A program made the position numbers and the translations under genes. The notes beneath the pieces were generated by a model. That model had not been told where the DNA came from and ran no database searches. It was given only the letters and a program-made list of their open reading frames with translations. Shown here in pieces: positions 35,645 to 47,630 of a DNA stretch of 64,000 nt. The DNA is from Saccopteryx bilineata (lineage: Eukaryota; Chordata; Mammalia; Chiroptera; Emballonuridae). The first letter of the stretch is position 1; every line of letters starts with the position of its first letter. The stretch is taken from the NCBI RefSeq assembly GCF_036850765.1, contig NC_089490.1, positions 104,154,574 through 104,218,573 of the forward strand, written 5' to 3'.

Positions 35645-35805
35645 ATTGAAGATCATGATGTCTCTGATACCATGCACATTACATACTTGGGCACATTCAA
35701 TCTTTATCACTTGATTCTACTTTATACCCACTTTTTAAATGAGCAAAGTGAGGCTACATATATTTTCCCAAAGTCATACAGCCAGTAAATGGTAGACTTC
35801 AAAAA
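35645..35805 (-). repeat. MIR SINE fragment, antisense
   Basis: 'atgagcaaagtgaggctaca', 'cccaaagtcatacagccagt', 'aaatggtagacttc'. Confidence 0.65.
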
Positions 35806-35807
35806 AT

Positions 35808-35810
<3 letters not shown>

Positions 35811-35853
<43 letters not shown>
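35811..35853 (+). repeat. (CT)n microsatellite
   Basis: 43 bases of perfect alternating CT. Confidence 0.97.
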
Positions 35854-35858
<5 letters not shown>

Positions 35859-37009
35859 CACAATTTTATCAGTGATATAAACTTTGTTGGAATCAATAGC
35901 TATTACCCATCTTAGTAAGAGATCCCTCTATTTCAGGTCATCTTTCCTTCCTTTCATGTTAAGTGCAAAAAGGCTGTTTTCTAGAATCTATTCTTCCTAC
36001 AAGTATTCTCCACATATCCAGCAAAATCCACAGGAGTCACTGGAAAGCACAAGGTGTTAAAAGATAACACACTATATTTTGTTTCCCTTAACAGGTGTCA
36101 GTGTTCTGATCTCTCTCTCTCCCTCTCCCTTTCCCTCCCTCCCTCTTTTTTCCTTCCATCCCTCTATCCCTAATTCTCCCCCTCCTCTCTTTGTCTTATT
36201 TTCCATAAGCAATTTTCTTACCAAGTTTTTTAAATGAGCCATCACATCTTATCTTCCATACTTTCCCTCTTATTTTTGCAAGAATCGAAACATTCAGTTT
36301 ACTGAATACAGTACTTTTTCTATAGAGAAAGTGGGTATGGATCAGCTCTGTGACTGCATTCAACATTGGCCTTGCTGGAGGGAAGATACTTTCTGGAAAA
36401 ATCGGATCGTTTATCCCACTTCTGGCAGCCTTCCTTTCTCACCAAGCCTGTGGTTGGATCACCAGAATGCAAGGACTGCCAGCAGTCCTCTCTGGTTCTG
36501 TGGCCATGGAGGTAACAGTGGAATCAGGGGGCTGTGGTCAGCACCCTAAGACCCACAGGATGATGCTCGGAGTCCACTGTGAAGAGGTGGCTGCTGGGAT
36601 CGCAGGCTGCCTGCAGCTTTCCAGGGCTTTTAGTTCTCTGTTGGGTTGGAAATACATTTAGGGCAAAGGGCTTGGGCTCCCCCCCCCCCTTGTGGTATTT
36701 GGCTATGTTGAGCTTAAATCCTAGCTCAGCCCTGGCAGGGCCGAGGACTGTATAAGTGAAAAATAGTGGAATGAAACCTCAGAACACGTTATGACCTTCA
36801 AGAAGGTTTGGTTTGGATTGAGTTCTAGAAATGGTCTGAGTTTTTTGGTTGCAGACTTTTTTTTTTCCAGAACATATTTTGAACCTCTGCACAGAGCTGT
36901 TCATGGCCTCTGAAAGCCATCTGAGGCTCTGGGGGGCCTCACTTTGCCCCTCCCTATAACCCTACTCCCATACAGTAACATTAAGTGTAAAATAAGGATA
37001 ACATTAGAA
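35854..37009. other. Unassigned sequence with C/T-rich patch
   Basis: Positions 36105-36190 are C/T-rich. A frame at 36350-36661 ends an exon-like stretch at a gtaacag donor-like site near 36513, but no acceptor or family supports an exon. Confidence 0.4.
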
Positions 37010-37249
37010 GTTATCATTAAATGAATGTCATGTACCAGGAGCTGATTGAGCTGAAGAGCTTTACAACTGTCATTGCACATAATTTTTATGACCCCAGTAA
37101 GAAAAGTATTGTTATGCTCATTATACTATGATGAAATTAAGGCTCAGAGTCTTTGAAGTCTTGTCCATGTTCTCAAGGTAATGGCAATGTGGGATTTGAA
37201 CATCAGGATATTTGACTTCAGGGTATAGTCTCTGAACACTGTATTGCAC
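37010..37249 (-). repeat. MIR SINE, antisense, nearly full length
   Basis: 'gtaccaggagctgattgagc', 'taatttttatgaccccagta', 'atgatgaaattaaggctcag', then 'atgtgggatttgaacatcag'. Confidence 0.7.
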
Positions 37250-37415
37250 TTCTGTTCTCCTTCCTTTTCTTTCTTTTTCCTTTCCCCATATCTTCCTACT
37301 GCCTTTCTCCTCTCCAGTTCCTTTTTCCTCTCTTCTCCCCACTCCCTTTCCCTCCCCTCCTCTCCCTTGCTATCCTTTCCTCTCCTCTCCTTCCCTCTCC
37401 TCTCCCCCACCTCCT
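37250..37415 (+). repeat. C/T-rich polypyrimidine tract
   Basis: About 90 percent pyrimidine, built of ttcc, tctcc and ccctcc words with scattered purines. Confidence 0.9.
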
Positions 37416-38229
37416 GCATTCATCTGGGCAATTTAGCCATCCTTTTGGAGTGCCTGTTGTAGACATATTGCTTTGCAGTATTCTTTAGGAGATGCAAAGA
37501 TGAAGAAGACATGAAAGAGACCTTGAAAAGTTGAGAAGGTGAGATTGAAGCTGGGTGAGTGAGCTTATTCTTCATGGGATGGCTCTTTAAACCTAGTATT
37601 GTTTAAGAATACAACCTTTCTCCTTTGATTTCCCAATGTGATGCTCAACAATGTCTGATTCTTAGATCCTAATTAATTGAGGAAATAAGGATATCTATGT
37701 GGATATCTACTGTGAAACAACTGTTGTTTTTGGCTTCTTGTTTGGAACTGCCACTGTATGTTTAACTTAGGACAGTGTAAAACTGGAATTTGACTGTATT
37801 TAAGGATGATGACATGACCTAAGCCTGACCAATCAGAAATTTGCACTGGATTTTTATTGACATTATCAATAAAGATATTTTCTCTTTCTTTTAGGGACAG
37901 ACACTGTAAGGACACAGTAGGTTTAGGACTGACAGCAACCATTTTGCCACCATATGAAGAATGCCCATCTGAAAATGAAGCCAAAAAAAAAAAAAAAAAA
38001 AGGAGAGAACTGAGGGAGAAAGAAAAGACTCCTTCAAAAAACATTGAAGTGTTGAATCTAGCCACACCTAAAGCTAGCATTTTAATGAGCAAAAAAGTTC
38101 CCAACATTGCTTAAGCTGGTATGAATAGAGTTTCAGTCACTTGCAAACAAAGTATTCTAAGCAGGTATAGGCAGAGGATATATGTTGAATTGGTCATAGA
38201 GGATGCCCTGTTAAAATATGACGAGAGAG
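37416..38229. other. Mostly unassigned; old repeat-like 37790-38100 with A18 run
   Basis: The stretch 'cctgaccaatcagaaatttg ... catctgaaaatgaagcc ... ttgaatctagccacacctaa' looks like an ancient LTR-type repeat I cannot name. It contains an 18-base A run at 37983-38000. Confidence 0.4.
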
Positions 38230-38335
38230 GATTCTGGGTAGGGATTTCTGTCTTGTTCATTGATTTATACTCAGAACCTAGAACAATGCATGACACCTAA
38301 TAGGCAATCAGTAAATATTATTTGAGTAAATGAAA
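38230..38335 (+). repeat. L2 LINE 3' tail
   Basis: 'tttctgtcttgttcattgat', 'actcagaacctagaacaatg', 'gcaatcagtaaatattattt' match the L2 3' terminus. Confidence 0.65.
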
Positions 38336-38854
38336 AAATTCAGGTTGAATTAGGCACCTTGCATATTAGATTTGGCTAACTTAAATTAAGCTTAGACTGT
38401 TTTAGTGGCACATTTAGCCATTTTGCCACACTTTCATATATATTTTTTTCTGTTCCCCCTTGGTTATTAGTAAAAGTTAATTTAAAAAGTTAAAGCTTGT
38501 CTCTGGTAACAAAAGGGCAAAGAAGAGAAGATTTATTCAGTCCTGGGCTAGAAAGAGGGACAGAATGCCCTTGGGAGTTAGGTATGTTCAATGAGGCAAG
38601 GAAAGGATTTACGCAGCACCGTGAGGTGAAGACATCAGGAGAGAGAGCCTGAGACTGAGGGGAAAGCTCTCCATCCATCTTACAAGCTCTTTCTTGTTTC
38701 CCCAGCAGAAAGTTTTGTATTATGTAGAGAATGATCATCAGTTACTTGTACACACTTCTATTTCTTTCTCTTCTTTTTTCTTATTTTCCACTTTTTTCTC
38801 TTTTTCATCTAGTTTTTATCCCTACTCTGATCTAGTAGTCTCTTCCCTCTTTCT
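38336..38854. other. Unassigned, T-rich
   Basis: No gene or repeat family was recognised. Confidence 0.45.
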
Positions 38855-39012
38855 GCTTTTCCCTTTCTCCTTCTCCTTCTCCTTCTCCTTCTCCTCCTCC
38901 TCCTCCTCCTCCTCCTCCTCCTCCTCCTCCTCCTTCTTCTTCTTCTTCTTCTTCTTCTTCTTCTTCTTCTTCTTCTTCTTCTTTTCCCTCTTCCTCTTCC
39001 TCTTCTTCTTCC
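38855..39012 (+). repeat. (TTCTCC)/(TCC)n/(TTC)n compound microsatellite
   Basis: 158 uninterrupted pyrimidines: (TTCTCC)n at about 38866-38890, about 15 TCC units to 38933, about 17 TTC units to 38983, then mixed. The complementary strand is (GGA)n/(GAA)n. Apparent poly-Arg and poly-Glu frames on the minus strand are artefacts of the repeat. Confidence 0.97.
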
Positions 39013-39474
39013 ATTTTGCCTAACCATTGTTGCTCAGTACTGTTTCCAAAGCTGAGACTTCCAAAGGCTGGTCCCCCTGTCTATCCTTCCCAAATCTCAT
39101 CGCAAGCTCTTTGTCCTCTCTCTGTCTGCCACTATTTGAACTATAGTGTATGTTAAGGAAAAACATGGACACAGAAGTGCATACCATAGACTAAAAGGAT
39201 GGAGTCCTTGGAGATAGTACCAGCATTTGCAAACTCTCCAACACCAGTTGGCTGAGAACCAAAGAACTTGAGCATGACCAAAGCATTTTGCACTATTTGT
39301 TGTTCGTTACTTCAATAAAGGGCACCACGGTTCATCCAGTAGGTGATTGGCCAGGGGCTACATGGAAGAACACAAAAGACATGTGGATCTCACAGTTCAG
39401 AGAAGAGCTAAGAGAGAGGAAAGAGGGGAGTCTTTGAAGTTCCAGATCCATTTCCCAATTCTCATCTAGGAAAG
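39013..39474. other. Unassigned sequence
   Basis: No gene or repeat family was recognised. Confidence 0.45.
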
Positions 39475-39605
39475 ACTGGATTTGGTCAAGTTATTTAACC
39501 TTTTTGAGTCTTACTGGCTTTTTTTGTAAAATATAAATAATTGTGGTACTTACCTACAGGGTTTTTGTAAGGATTAGAAGATTCAAAATACTTACAGCAC
39601 CTTTT
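39475..39605 (+). repeat. MIR SINE fragment
   Basis: 'ggtcaagttatttaaccttt', 'ttgagtcttactggcttttt', 'ggtacttacctacagggttt', 'ttgtaaggattagaagattc'. Confidence 0.75.
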
Positions 39606-40854
39606 TAATAATTAATAATTGATAGTTCTTGGCTTTTTCCTCCAGCTGCAGAAACAAAGCATGATGAAACCACCCTTGTCTTTAAGAAGAAGTTAGCTGC
39701 AACACTAATTCCTACTGCCAAGAGATCTGTAATGGTTGTATTAACGTTACTGCAGGGGTCACAAACTCCAAAACCTACTGGGGCCAGATAGATCATGTAA
39801 ATTAGGGAAACTGGTTAGGTTCACTTAGTTACAGAGTTAATAGACAGTTGTGGAGACTGTGGCAACTGGAGTGTGTGTGCCTTGTCTAACTGGGCGACAT
39901 TACCCAACTCCCATCACTTGCTTCCCTGTGGTATTCTGGACCCAGAGTTGCCACACTGTTTACTCTTCTTAAAGAAAAGCTGAAAATCTGTGTGTTTTTA
40001 AAAGTTAGAGCTGTATTTTTCAATGTTGTCAAATTCATTCAGGTTAAAAACAACAATGACAATAGGAGAAAAATATTGTGATGGATCAAACATATTTCTC
40101 TGTCTCATTGGGAACTATGGCTAATTGTTGAAGACCCCCTTTGCTTGGGCTTCTGCATAGGGAAGCTGCTCCTTCACTGGCTTTCACAAGAAGTCTAGGC
40201 TTCTCCCTGAGCACTTAGTGTGACAAGCGATTTAGCAGGGAAGTTGGGGACCAGAGATGAGTTACAGCATACCTTGTATTTCTCTCATCTCTCTTGCCCA
40301 CACTCCCCCTTCCCTTCCCTTACATTTCCTTCTCCACTGTTTCAGGAGCAACTAAATTCTCTTTGTCTTGCATAAATTTTTGAAACCCTCTTCTTGGAAG
40401 CTTTAACATCAGCTTACGTGTATGCCTCTCAGAAACTACCTGTCCAAGGAGGGTTGTTCAGATATTTCCCCATCAATAGTGGTCTTTCCTCTGAAAGAAT
40501 CCTTTGTCCAGCTACTTTAAAAGGAAAAAAAAATCCTTCATCTCATTACAAATTACTGTGCCATTTAGCAAGGGATGCATGGTTTAATAAAGTGCCAAAG
40601 AATGTGTTGAATGCCAGACATTCTGAAAGAGAGAGGTGCCTGAGCTTGCAGGGGTCTTCTGTCTCACATACATGATGTTCTACAGCCACCCACAGTCCTT
40701 AGAACACTGGTGAGACAAACCATAGAAAGTGGTTTGCCCGGTCTGTGTGTGGAGTGAGATGTGTATAAGTTTTGCAGAGATAAAAATGGTGGATCTGGGG
40801 AGCAAAAATAAGAAGTTAACAGCAGAAATGGCAGCAGCCTGCCAATTACAAGTT
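39606..40854. other. Unassigned sequence
   Basis: A patch at 39753-39830 ('caggggtcacaaactccaaa', 'ggggccagatagatcatg') may be one end of an old DNA transposon, but no matching inverted end was found. Confidence 0.4.
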
Positions 40855-40975
40855 GACTCAAGTTATATACTCTCTTTAAGGCTTAGTTTCCTTACCTAGG
40901 AATAGGAGAACCAAGCACCATTTCCAAGGGTAGGTAAAAGGATTGCATAGAAACATTATGTGTGCAGCACCTGTA
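40855..40975 (+). repeat. MIR SINE fragment
   Basis: 'aaggcttagtttccttacct', 'aggtaaaaggattgcataga', 'gtgtgcagcacctg'. Confidence 0.55.
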
Positions 40976-41009
40976 TTTTGTAGACACTGAAGAGTGCAGG
41001 TTTTCTTCC

Positions 41010-41300
41010 TTCTTAATTCCTACTTATTCTTCAAGGTTTGGAGAGGACATCACTTCCTCAGGACACATCATTTGCACTTCCTGTCATTCCTTCCATTTTG
41101 GGTTAGGAGCACCACTTCTCCGCTTCCTTGACTTCTTGGCATACCACTTGCATGGCCCTTATTGCATGGCATTCAACAGCCTGTTTTATGTCTAAGGTTT
41201 CTTGAACACTAGGAGCCATCTCACATTTACCTTTTCCTCTCCAGCTCCTTAGCACAGTGCTATATGGATAATAAAAACTCAATAAATGTTTGCTAAACTT
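41010..41300 (+). repeat. L2 LINE 3' end
   Basis: 'tacttattcttcaaggtttg', 'gacatcacttcctcaggaca', 'tccttagcacagtgctatat', 'actcaataaatgtttgctaa' are in sense L2 3' order. Confidence 0.75.
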
Positions 41301-42639
41301 GGGGCTCCAAAGTAAGGAGAACGTTGTCTTAGGTAACCAGATAAACTTATAATTTAGGAAAAGCCTTATAAAATTTCCGAAAAGGTTTTCTAGATGCATA
41401 TAGAATTTTATTACTCAACCTCAGCACTTTCTCAAGCTCTAGCATTGTTGGAGGACATGAGCAAAGGTGAAACGTGGGATTTGTACTGGTGTCATCTGGA
41501 AGTTGGGACAAAACCTCCGAGAGAGAGAATCAAGTGGGAAAGAGAATGCCTTTCCCTAGTGGAAAACATCTTTGAGGGATGGCAAGGAAATGCACAGTGT
41601 ACTTGGAAGTGTCTCCTCCAATCTGAAAATAAACTGAGTTTCCTGAACTGCTTTTGGAAAACCAAGGCTTGGAGGATTTCTCTGATTTTCATGGTTCCTG
41701 CGTCAGCATTTGGAAGAAAAACAGGAGACAATAAACAATTAAAAGCAACCAACTTTATTAGCAATTGATAGATTTGGGGGGAAAGAGGAACAGAAAGGCT
41801 AATGATTCAAACTTTTTTAATTGTATGGAGCATAAAGAATTATGGAATTACCTAGAACTTGAGCTTTTCATCTCTTTTTTTATTTGATCTCCAGCCAAGT
41901 AACTACTGTAAGATAATTTAATATTCTCTGAATCATCAATAATAAGGCTTGCAATGTGATAGTTAAATGCACTTAAAATTTTGATGAGATCATTAATAAT
42001 ACCTCTTGCCAGTGACTTAACTCTAGTTAATAACTTCCCTGTGACTTTTGTCAAATAGAGTTTCCTGAGGGATATCCATTTTCAAAGGTTTATGGATGTC
42101 CTTCGATTGTTAGCCAGTGACAGAAATAGCTTTTCTGCTATGGCATGTTCTGAGGTTTTACCCTTATTTCTAAGAAAAAAGGCGATAATTGTGTAAACCA
42201 ATTGGCATAAAGCTTGAACCTAAAACCTGAAGTAATATTTTCTAAAAAGAATAGTTTTGTGTAATTTTCACGATAACAGCATGCCAACACCAACTATTCT
42301 AAAATGGCAGACTGTTATTTTATGAGTTATATAAGTCTAATAGAGGAGAAAAAATCCTCTTACCACCTCGCTTTGGGAACAGTTTCCTAGAATTTTCCTG
42401 ACTAATATGGGATCACATCAGTGTGCTCATTCCTCATCTTCTGCAGCTCATGCCACACAACCCATCCAAACCGACTCCCTCCCAGAGCCAACCCAAGAGT
42501 CTTCAAAGTGAGCTGTGCTTGTATCTTCTCTGTGGTAGGGGAAGAAAAGCCCAGGAAAGGGTCAGCAGAGAATTGTAGGACTGTTTAGTACCGAGGCATC
42601 CTTCAAAGTTGGAAGAAAGCATTTGAGGGCAAAAAAGAC
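41301..42639. other. Unassigned sequence
   Basis: Frames at 41394-41768 on both strands are unsupported. No repeat was recognised. Confidence 0.45.
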
Positions 42640-42780
42640 AGAACAGTGTTATATATTGAATAATATGTGTTCAGAATTTGTCACTCTTCAGAAGAACCTA
42701 GAAGCCCTCTGAATGCCAAGTCCACATGTGTTTGTTGAATGGATGAATGAATGAATGAACGAATGCAATAAATAGGACCA
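42640..42780 (+). repeat. L2 3' tail with (GAAT)n
   Basis: 'gtttgttgaatggatgaatg' followed by GAATGAAT units is the usual L2 terminus. Confidence 0.5.
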
Positions 42781-44899
42781 AATAAGGTTTAAATAAACTT
42801 ACAAATGATCGGTTTCTTTTAGGTTATAGATTGTTTACTTCCTTCTCTTCCACTTTTCTTCTAATTATGTGACTTGCTGGAGGGACTCTTACCCCTGTAA
42901 CCAGGAGAATCTCTTCCACTGTTACGTTCTTAGACAACATAAACATATGCTCTTCTTCTAAATGAGTGAAGAAAGAGATATTTTTTTCTAATGGCTTCCT
43001 ACGTTGGGTTGGTGAATTTAACAAACACATGAGCAAACAGAACCCCCCAATACTCAGGAGGCCCAGTTACATTTAAATTTAGAAAAAAAACATGATTGAT
43101 TGCTTGATGGATTGATTTAGAATAAGTGTGTCTTATATATGTGCAATATTCAGGACATATACTAAAATGAAATTTATTATTTACCTGAGATTAAAATTTA
43201 ACTCATGCACTATATTTTATGCGGCAACCTGATTCTTAAATTGAACTCTTAGACCCAGACACGCTTCATTTGCATATTGAACGTACCAGAATACTTTTCA
43301 TTTTCGCGCGGAAATGTCCTGACTCCCACCTTTCTTAAAGGTCTATATCTTCCATTTTACTACATGAAACACGAGTCCATAAAGTAGTTATTTTCTTCTT
43401 AACTCTACAGTTAGAAACTGACATCACAATTATTATGACACCTGACATCTGGCACCTCACCCAGGGGTTAGGGAGTTAGGGGTGTTGGGTTGTGTGGGAA
43501 ACCAGAGGACTCCAGCTTGAGCTGAAGGGGTGCTACTACTCAGCTCCAGTGTTGCCATTTGGGAATACAGGTTCAGCATAATGAGAATCCATTTTTATTT
43601 TAAAAAAAGAGTGACAGCTATCCTGATGCAATGTGAAAACTCCAGAATTTTAATCCTTGATAACTCAGTCAACTGTGTAATGGAAACAAATAAACGTAAA
43701 CTAAAACACACACACCCACTCACACACACTAAGTCTGGGGGCTTCCACACTTCTTTTCTGGTACCCAGCTGCTGCTGGAGTTTGTCCTGTCTTGGGGCAG
43801 AGAAAGGACCATTTCTGAGTGATTTTAGAAGAGATTCTGAGGCCAATGGCTCCTGGATTGCACAGAAACAGTGTTAATTGTAGCGAGACAATTTCCCACC
43901 TGTCTGTCTTTCTTCTTGTCCCCAGTTAAGCAAGCCATGGGCTCTTGCTTCCTTGTCTGTCAGGTACATGGCAGAGCACAAAGGATGCAAATAACCACCT
44001 TGCCTGGTCTCTGTGTACAGAATTCCATGCCAGTCAGTAAATTTTCTAGGGTTACTGCCCAGAGAATTTGAGAGAGAGTTTCTGGCCCTGATGAAACTGT
44101 AAAGAGTGAGATTCTTCCCAGACTAAAAAAATAATTCTCAGACAGTAGGAAGAAGGCAGAGGTTTGTGGTTTCTGTGAGCAGTAACCAACGTCCTTCTCC
44201 TTGTCATCACTCCCTGGCAGTGCTCCAAGGAAGTGGTTGGATCCCAGAGGGGACGAACAGTTGCAGAGGAGGCCAAGAATAAACCCAGGACTCTTCAGAG
44301 TCACTTCACAATCCCATGGCCTGAGGGGACCACTGAACAGAGAATAAAACAATTCAGAGCTAATCAATCTCTATAGTGTCTGATGACTGAAAGGGTCCCC
44401 TCAGTTCAGGTTGCTGCTACTTAAGAGCCTAGAACCTTTGGAGTGCCAAGGATGAGAGGAGATCCTCAAATGACCTGGTTGAATAACTCCGCTGCATAGT
44501 GTAATGGGGATTACTCCTGAAATTAGCTGACTTTTAAAGCACAAAGGGAAGAGCCACACAAAGGAATGAGAATATTTGCCTGAGCACATAGATCGAGGTT
44601 TCTGTCTGCCACCTCTTGATACTTCCTGTGCAAATGCAGAATGTACAAATCACATGATTTGTACCTGTGGCAATGGAACAGCTCGGAGGTTTCCTGGCTT
44701 CACATTTCCCCTTATGCGATATACTGGTCACACTGTATCAAGCCTGTTCCTTTTCACAGATTGAAAGGTAGAAACATAGCAAGTCTTGAATTACTAGGCA
44801 TAATCAGTACCTGTGCTTTTACCTAGAAAATCCTAAGTAACCACCACTAGATCATCCACCGCAATTACTACTTGATAACCTCCTGAGCCCTAGTTCATG
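42781..44899. other. Unassigned sequence
   Basis: No gene, RNA or named repeat. A small CA-rich patch occurs at 43708-43729. Confidence 0.45.
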
Positions 44900-45028
44900 C
44901 TGTAATGTAGCACAATTAATCCTCATAACAAAGAAAACTATGATAGAGTAGTGATGATAGTTACTATAAACATAACAATTATTATTTTACTTAAGGCATA
45001 AAGAAGTTAAAGAACTCATCCCAGATTA
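44900..45028 (-). repeat. MIR-like SINE, antisense, part 1 (split by Tigger-like element)
   Basis: 'ttaatcctcataacaaagaa', 'cttaaggcataaagaagtta', 'aagaactcatcccagatta'. It resumes at 45372 with 'tacagctggtaaattctaca' and 'cagaagtctgactccagagt'. Confidence 0.65.
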
Positions 45029-45371
45029 CAGGAGGTCCTTGGGTTAGGACAATCTTGACATACAATGTTTCAAGTTTATAACACTTACTCTTATAAAAAC
45101 TAAAAAAAATTGAGATATGAGTGTTTCAGCTTATGCAGTTAGTATAGTACTTACAGACTAAATGGACGAAATTGTTTGGTTGCACGTGGTAGGAGAATAC
45201 ATAGTAACATGGCATATGAGTGAGGGAGTTGGTGTCCTCCAGTATGCTTACCTACGCCATTTTAAAAGTGCAAGTGTTCTGCTTGCGTTAGGTTAGGGTG
45301 TGTTTCAACTTACACCAAAATTCAGGTTATCTCATAGAATTAGAACTGGATTGTAACCTGAGGACCCCCTG
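45029..45371. mobile_element. Mariner/Tigger-like miniature DNA transposon
   Basis: This 343-bp element has inverted termini (caggaggtccttgggttagg; right end reversed, cagggggtcctcaggttaca). It is flanked by TA on both sides (45027-45028 and 45372-45373), the Tc1/mariner target. An inner word 'gggtgtgtttcaacttacac' recalls the same family. There is no transposase frame. It sits inside a MIR. Confidence 0.85.
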
Positions 45372-45440
45372 TATACAGCTGGTAAATTCTACAGCTAAGG
45401 CTCAAGCCCAGAAGTCTGACTCCAGAGTCTGAGCTTCTAA
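45372..45440 (-). repeat. MIR-like SINE, antisense, part 2
   Basis: It continues the MIR from 45026: the cacagctagtaagt-like 'acagctggtaaattctacag', then 'ctgactccagagtctgagct'. Confidence 0.65.
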
Positions 45441-46509
45441 ACTGCCTCCCCCCACACCTAACTGTCCCCAGTCCTTACCCTGGGCTATTCCTGCTTTTTG
45501 AATGGTCTGGATTTGACCAGGTCAGTCTCCCCATTCTATACTCTCCTGGCCCCTTATACTTTGCCTTCATGATATTTACCATAGTTCATAAGGATTTGCT
45601 TATTTTCCATCTCTCTTCTAGATAGTGAGCACATAAAGGGGCAAATGCTGTGAAGACTTGGCTCACGGAGGGCCAGATGACTAGCTGTCTGTCTATTCAA
45701 ACCCGTTCTCCTCTTCCCCAGAGTGATAGGATAATAGCCAAGCACTTGGCTGCCCTGCTACCTGCATTTCCCAGCCTCCTTTGTGGTTGTATGTGGTCAC
45801 ATGTTATGGTTCTACAAATAGAATGTGGACACAAATGATGGATGTCACTTTTATTTTTTCTTCTTCTTCTTGCCAGCTGGAACCAGTTGTGACCCAGTGC
45901 CCACTATACAGAGGATGGGCATCCTTACTTTGGTGTTTTCATGGGCTGGCAGATGGTCAGTGAAGAAACCTAGATTTCCAAATGACCAAGTGGAGTAGAG
46001 CTACCTACCAGCCTGAGCCTTACCTCAGACCGTTACATGGAAAAGAAGTTCACTTCAATCATCTTCAAATTCTCCACTGAATAATTTGGATTTTTATTGT
46101 TATGGTAGCCTGGGCTCACCCTAAATCACTGTTGCATTTCTGGAAACTAGCAAAGTGTCTGCCACAGAACAGGGACTCAAGATATCTTTGTTGAGTAACC
46201 AAGTGGATTGTTGAGTTACTAACATAAATATATGTCTTTCTCACTAGTCTGTGTACAGAACTGGACAGTTGGGACTGTCTTCTACTTGTTTTCTTTGACA
46301 TCAAGGACAGCATTAAACCTATAACAGGAGACCAAGAAATGAATGAAGACATGATGGGAGAGTAAATACTGGGCATGTGTATGCACATCTTTTCACATCT
46401 TGCCATCAAATAATTACAATATATTCTTATAGGAAAAGCAATTCAACCTGAATTTCATGTGTGAGGTACTTTCATGTAGATTATTTATCAAATCAAATCA
46501 TTGGGAAAA
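45441..46509. other. Mostly unassigned; old repeat-like 45760-46080
   Basis: 'ccagcctcctttgtggttgt', 'ggtcacatgttatggttcta' and 'cttgccagctggaaccagtt' suggest an old mammalian repeat related to 12235-12460; the family is unknown. An L2-tail-like patch is near 46140-46205. Confidence 0.4.
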
Positions 46510-46700
46510 GATAAAGCAATGTGTCATGCCTAGTGGACTTGGGGTTAGGGAACCCAGATTCCAATTCTAGCTCTAGTCAAGTCTATGATCTTAAACAAAT
46601 CACCCAGTTGTCCAGACATCAGTTTGCACATGTGTTGAATGTGAAAGATAAAAATTGGTTCTTTTTGAAGGTTCTGTCCAATTCTAAATGACCATGATTT
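46510..46700 (+). repeat. MIR SINE
   Basis: 'tgcctagtggacttggggtt', 'tctagctctagtcaagtcta', 'cttaaacaaatcacccagtt', then the MIR3-like ending 'ggttctgtccaattctaaat'. Confidence 0.65.
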
Positions 46701-46844
46701 TATATACAACATTTTTTTTTAGTTTCTGGCAATATATTGGCTTACACTGAAGACTACAGTTCCTCTGTAAGACCATTTTGTGATTCATAGGAATGAATAT
46801 TTTCATTTTTTTATGACCATAGAATGAAACCTTACTTTGGGGCA

Positions 46845-47010
46845 GTCACTGCACAGAGTATGTTAAATGCACTTAACTCTCCCAGTAACCCTATAAAGAA
46901 GCGTTTCTATTCCATTTAACATGTGAGTCGTTGTAAGGCTTATAAAGGTAAAGTATTTTTTTATGACCCATAACAGTAAGTGCTGGATGTGGGTTCCAGA
47001 TCAAAGTCAA
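46845..47010 (-). repeat. MIR SINE, antisense
   Basis: 'taactctcccagtaacccta', 'taaagaagcgtttctattcc', 'agtgctggatgtgggttcca'. Confidence 0.6.
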
Positions 47011-47017
47011 CTTCTTC

Positions 47018-47350
47018 ACTCACTCATCCATCCATTTATTGAGCAGCTGTGTGTTGAGTACTTACTATGTGGTAATACAAGTTACTATTTAAGGTAGTAG
47101 AATTATGGCAGTGAACAAGACAGGCACAGCCCTGCTCCCCTGAAGCTTAAATCTTAGCTTTCTAGCTGGGGGTGAGACAGATAGGAACAATTAAAGACCT
47201 TAATAAGGAAATTTCAGATAGTAAATTATATGAAGAAAATAAGATAAATCAATATAATAGGGAAGTGAGAAGACTTGAATAGAAATGAGATTTCATAGTA
47301 GAGTTCTATTTTAGGAACAAAGACATTGAGAAGCCTTTTTGATACCAAAG
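47018..47350 (-). repeat. L2 LINE 3' region, antisense
   Basis: 'actcatccatccatttattg', 'gagtacttactatgtggtaa', 'ggcagtgaacaagacaggca', 'agccctgctcccctgaagct' are in reverse L2 3' order. Confidence 0.75.
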
Positions 47351-47387
47351 AAAAGATGCTTCTATTACTAGGAATGGTCATAATGAT

Positions 47388-47630
47388 TGCTATTTTTTAG
47401 TGAGTGCATACCATGTTCTTGGGGCTGGTATACATTCCTTAAATATATCAACTCATTTAATCTTCAAAAGAATCCTGTAAGGCATTATTCCTGTTTCATA
47501 GATGAAGAAGCATGTTTCATAAATTTCTCAAAGTTCTGAAGCAAGTAAGTGCCAGAGTGAGGATTCAAATTCAGGCACTCTGGCTGATGAGGCCCATGAT
47601 GACCTTTATTCTACACTGCCTTTCTCTGGC
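47388..47630 (-). repeat. MIR SINE, antisense, nearly full length
   Basis: 'gtgagtgcataccatgttct', 'caactcatttaatcttcaaa', 'gtttcatagatgaagaagca', 'ggattcaaattcaggcactc'. It separates two L2 segments of the same strand. Confidence 0.75.

Noticed and set aside
36331..36661. Exon-like stretch ending near a gtaacag donor
   Set aside because: No convincing acceptor, no recognised protein, and several frames are open.
38694..39027. Poly-Ser/Phe, poly-Arg and poly-Glu frames
   Set aside because: Frame readings of the TCC/TTC microsatellite.
39753..39830. Possible fourth hAT-like end (caggggtcacaaactcc)
   Set aside because: Only the first bases resemble the hAT termini; no matching inverted end or octamer duplication was found.
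43530..43877. 115-codon frame
   Set aside because: No family or coding signature; overlaps an equally open minus-strand frame.
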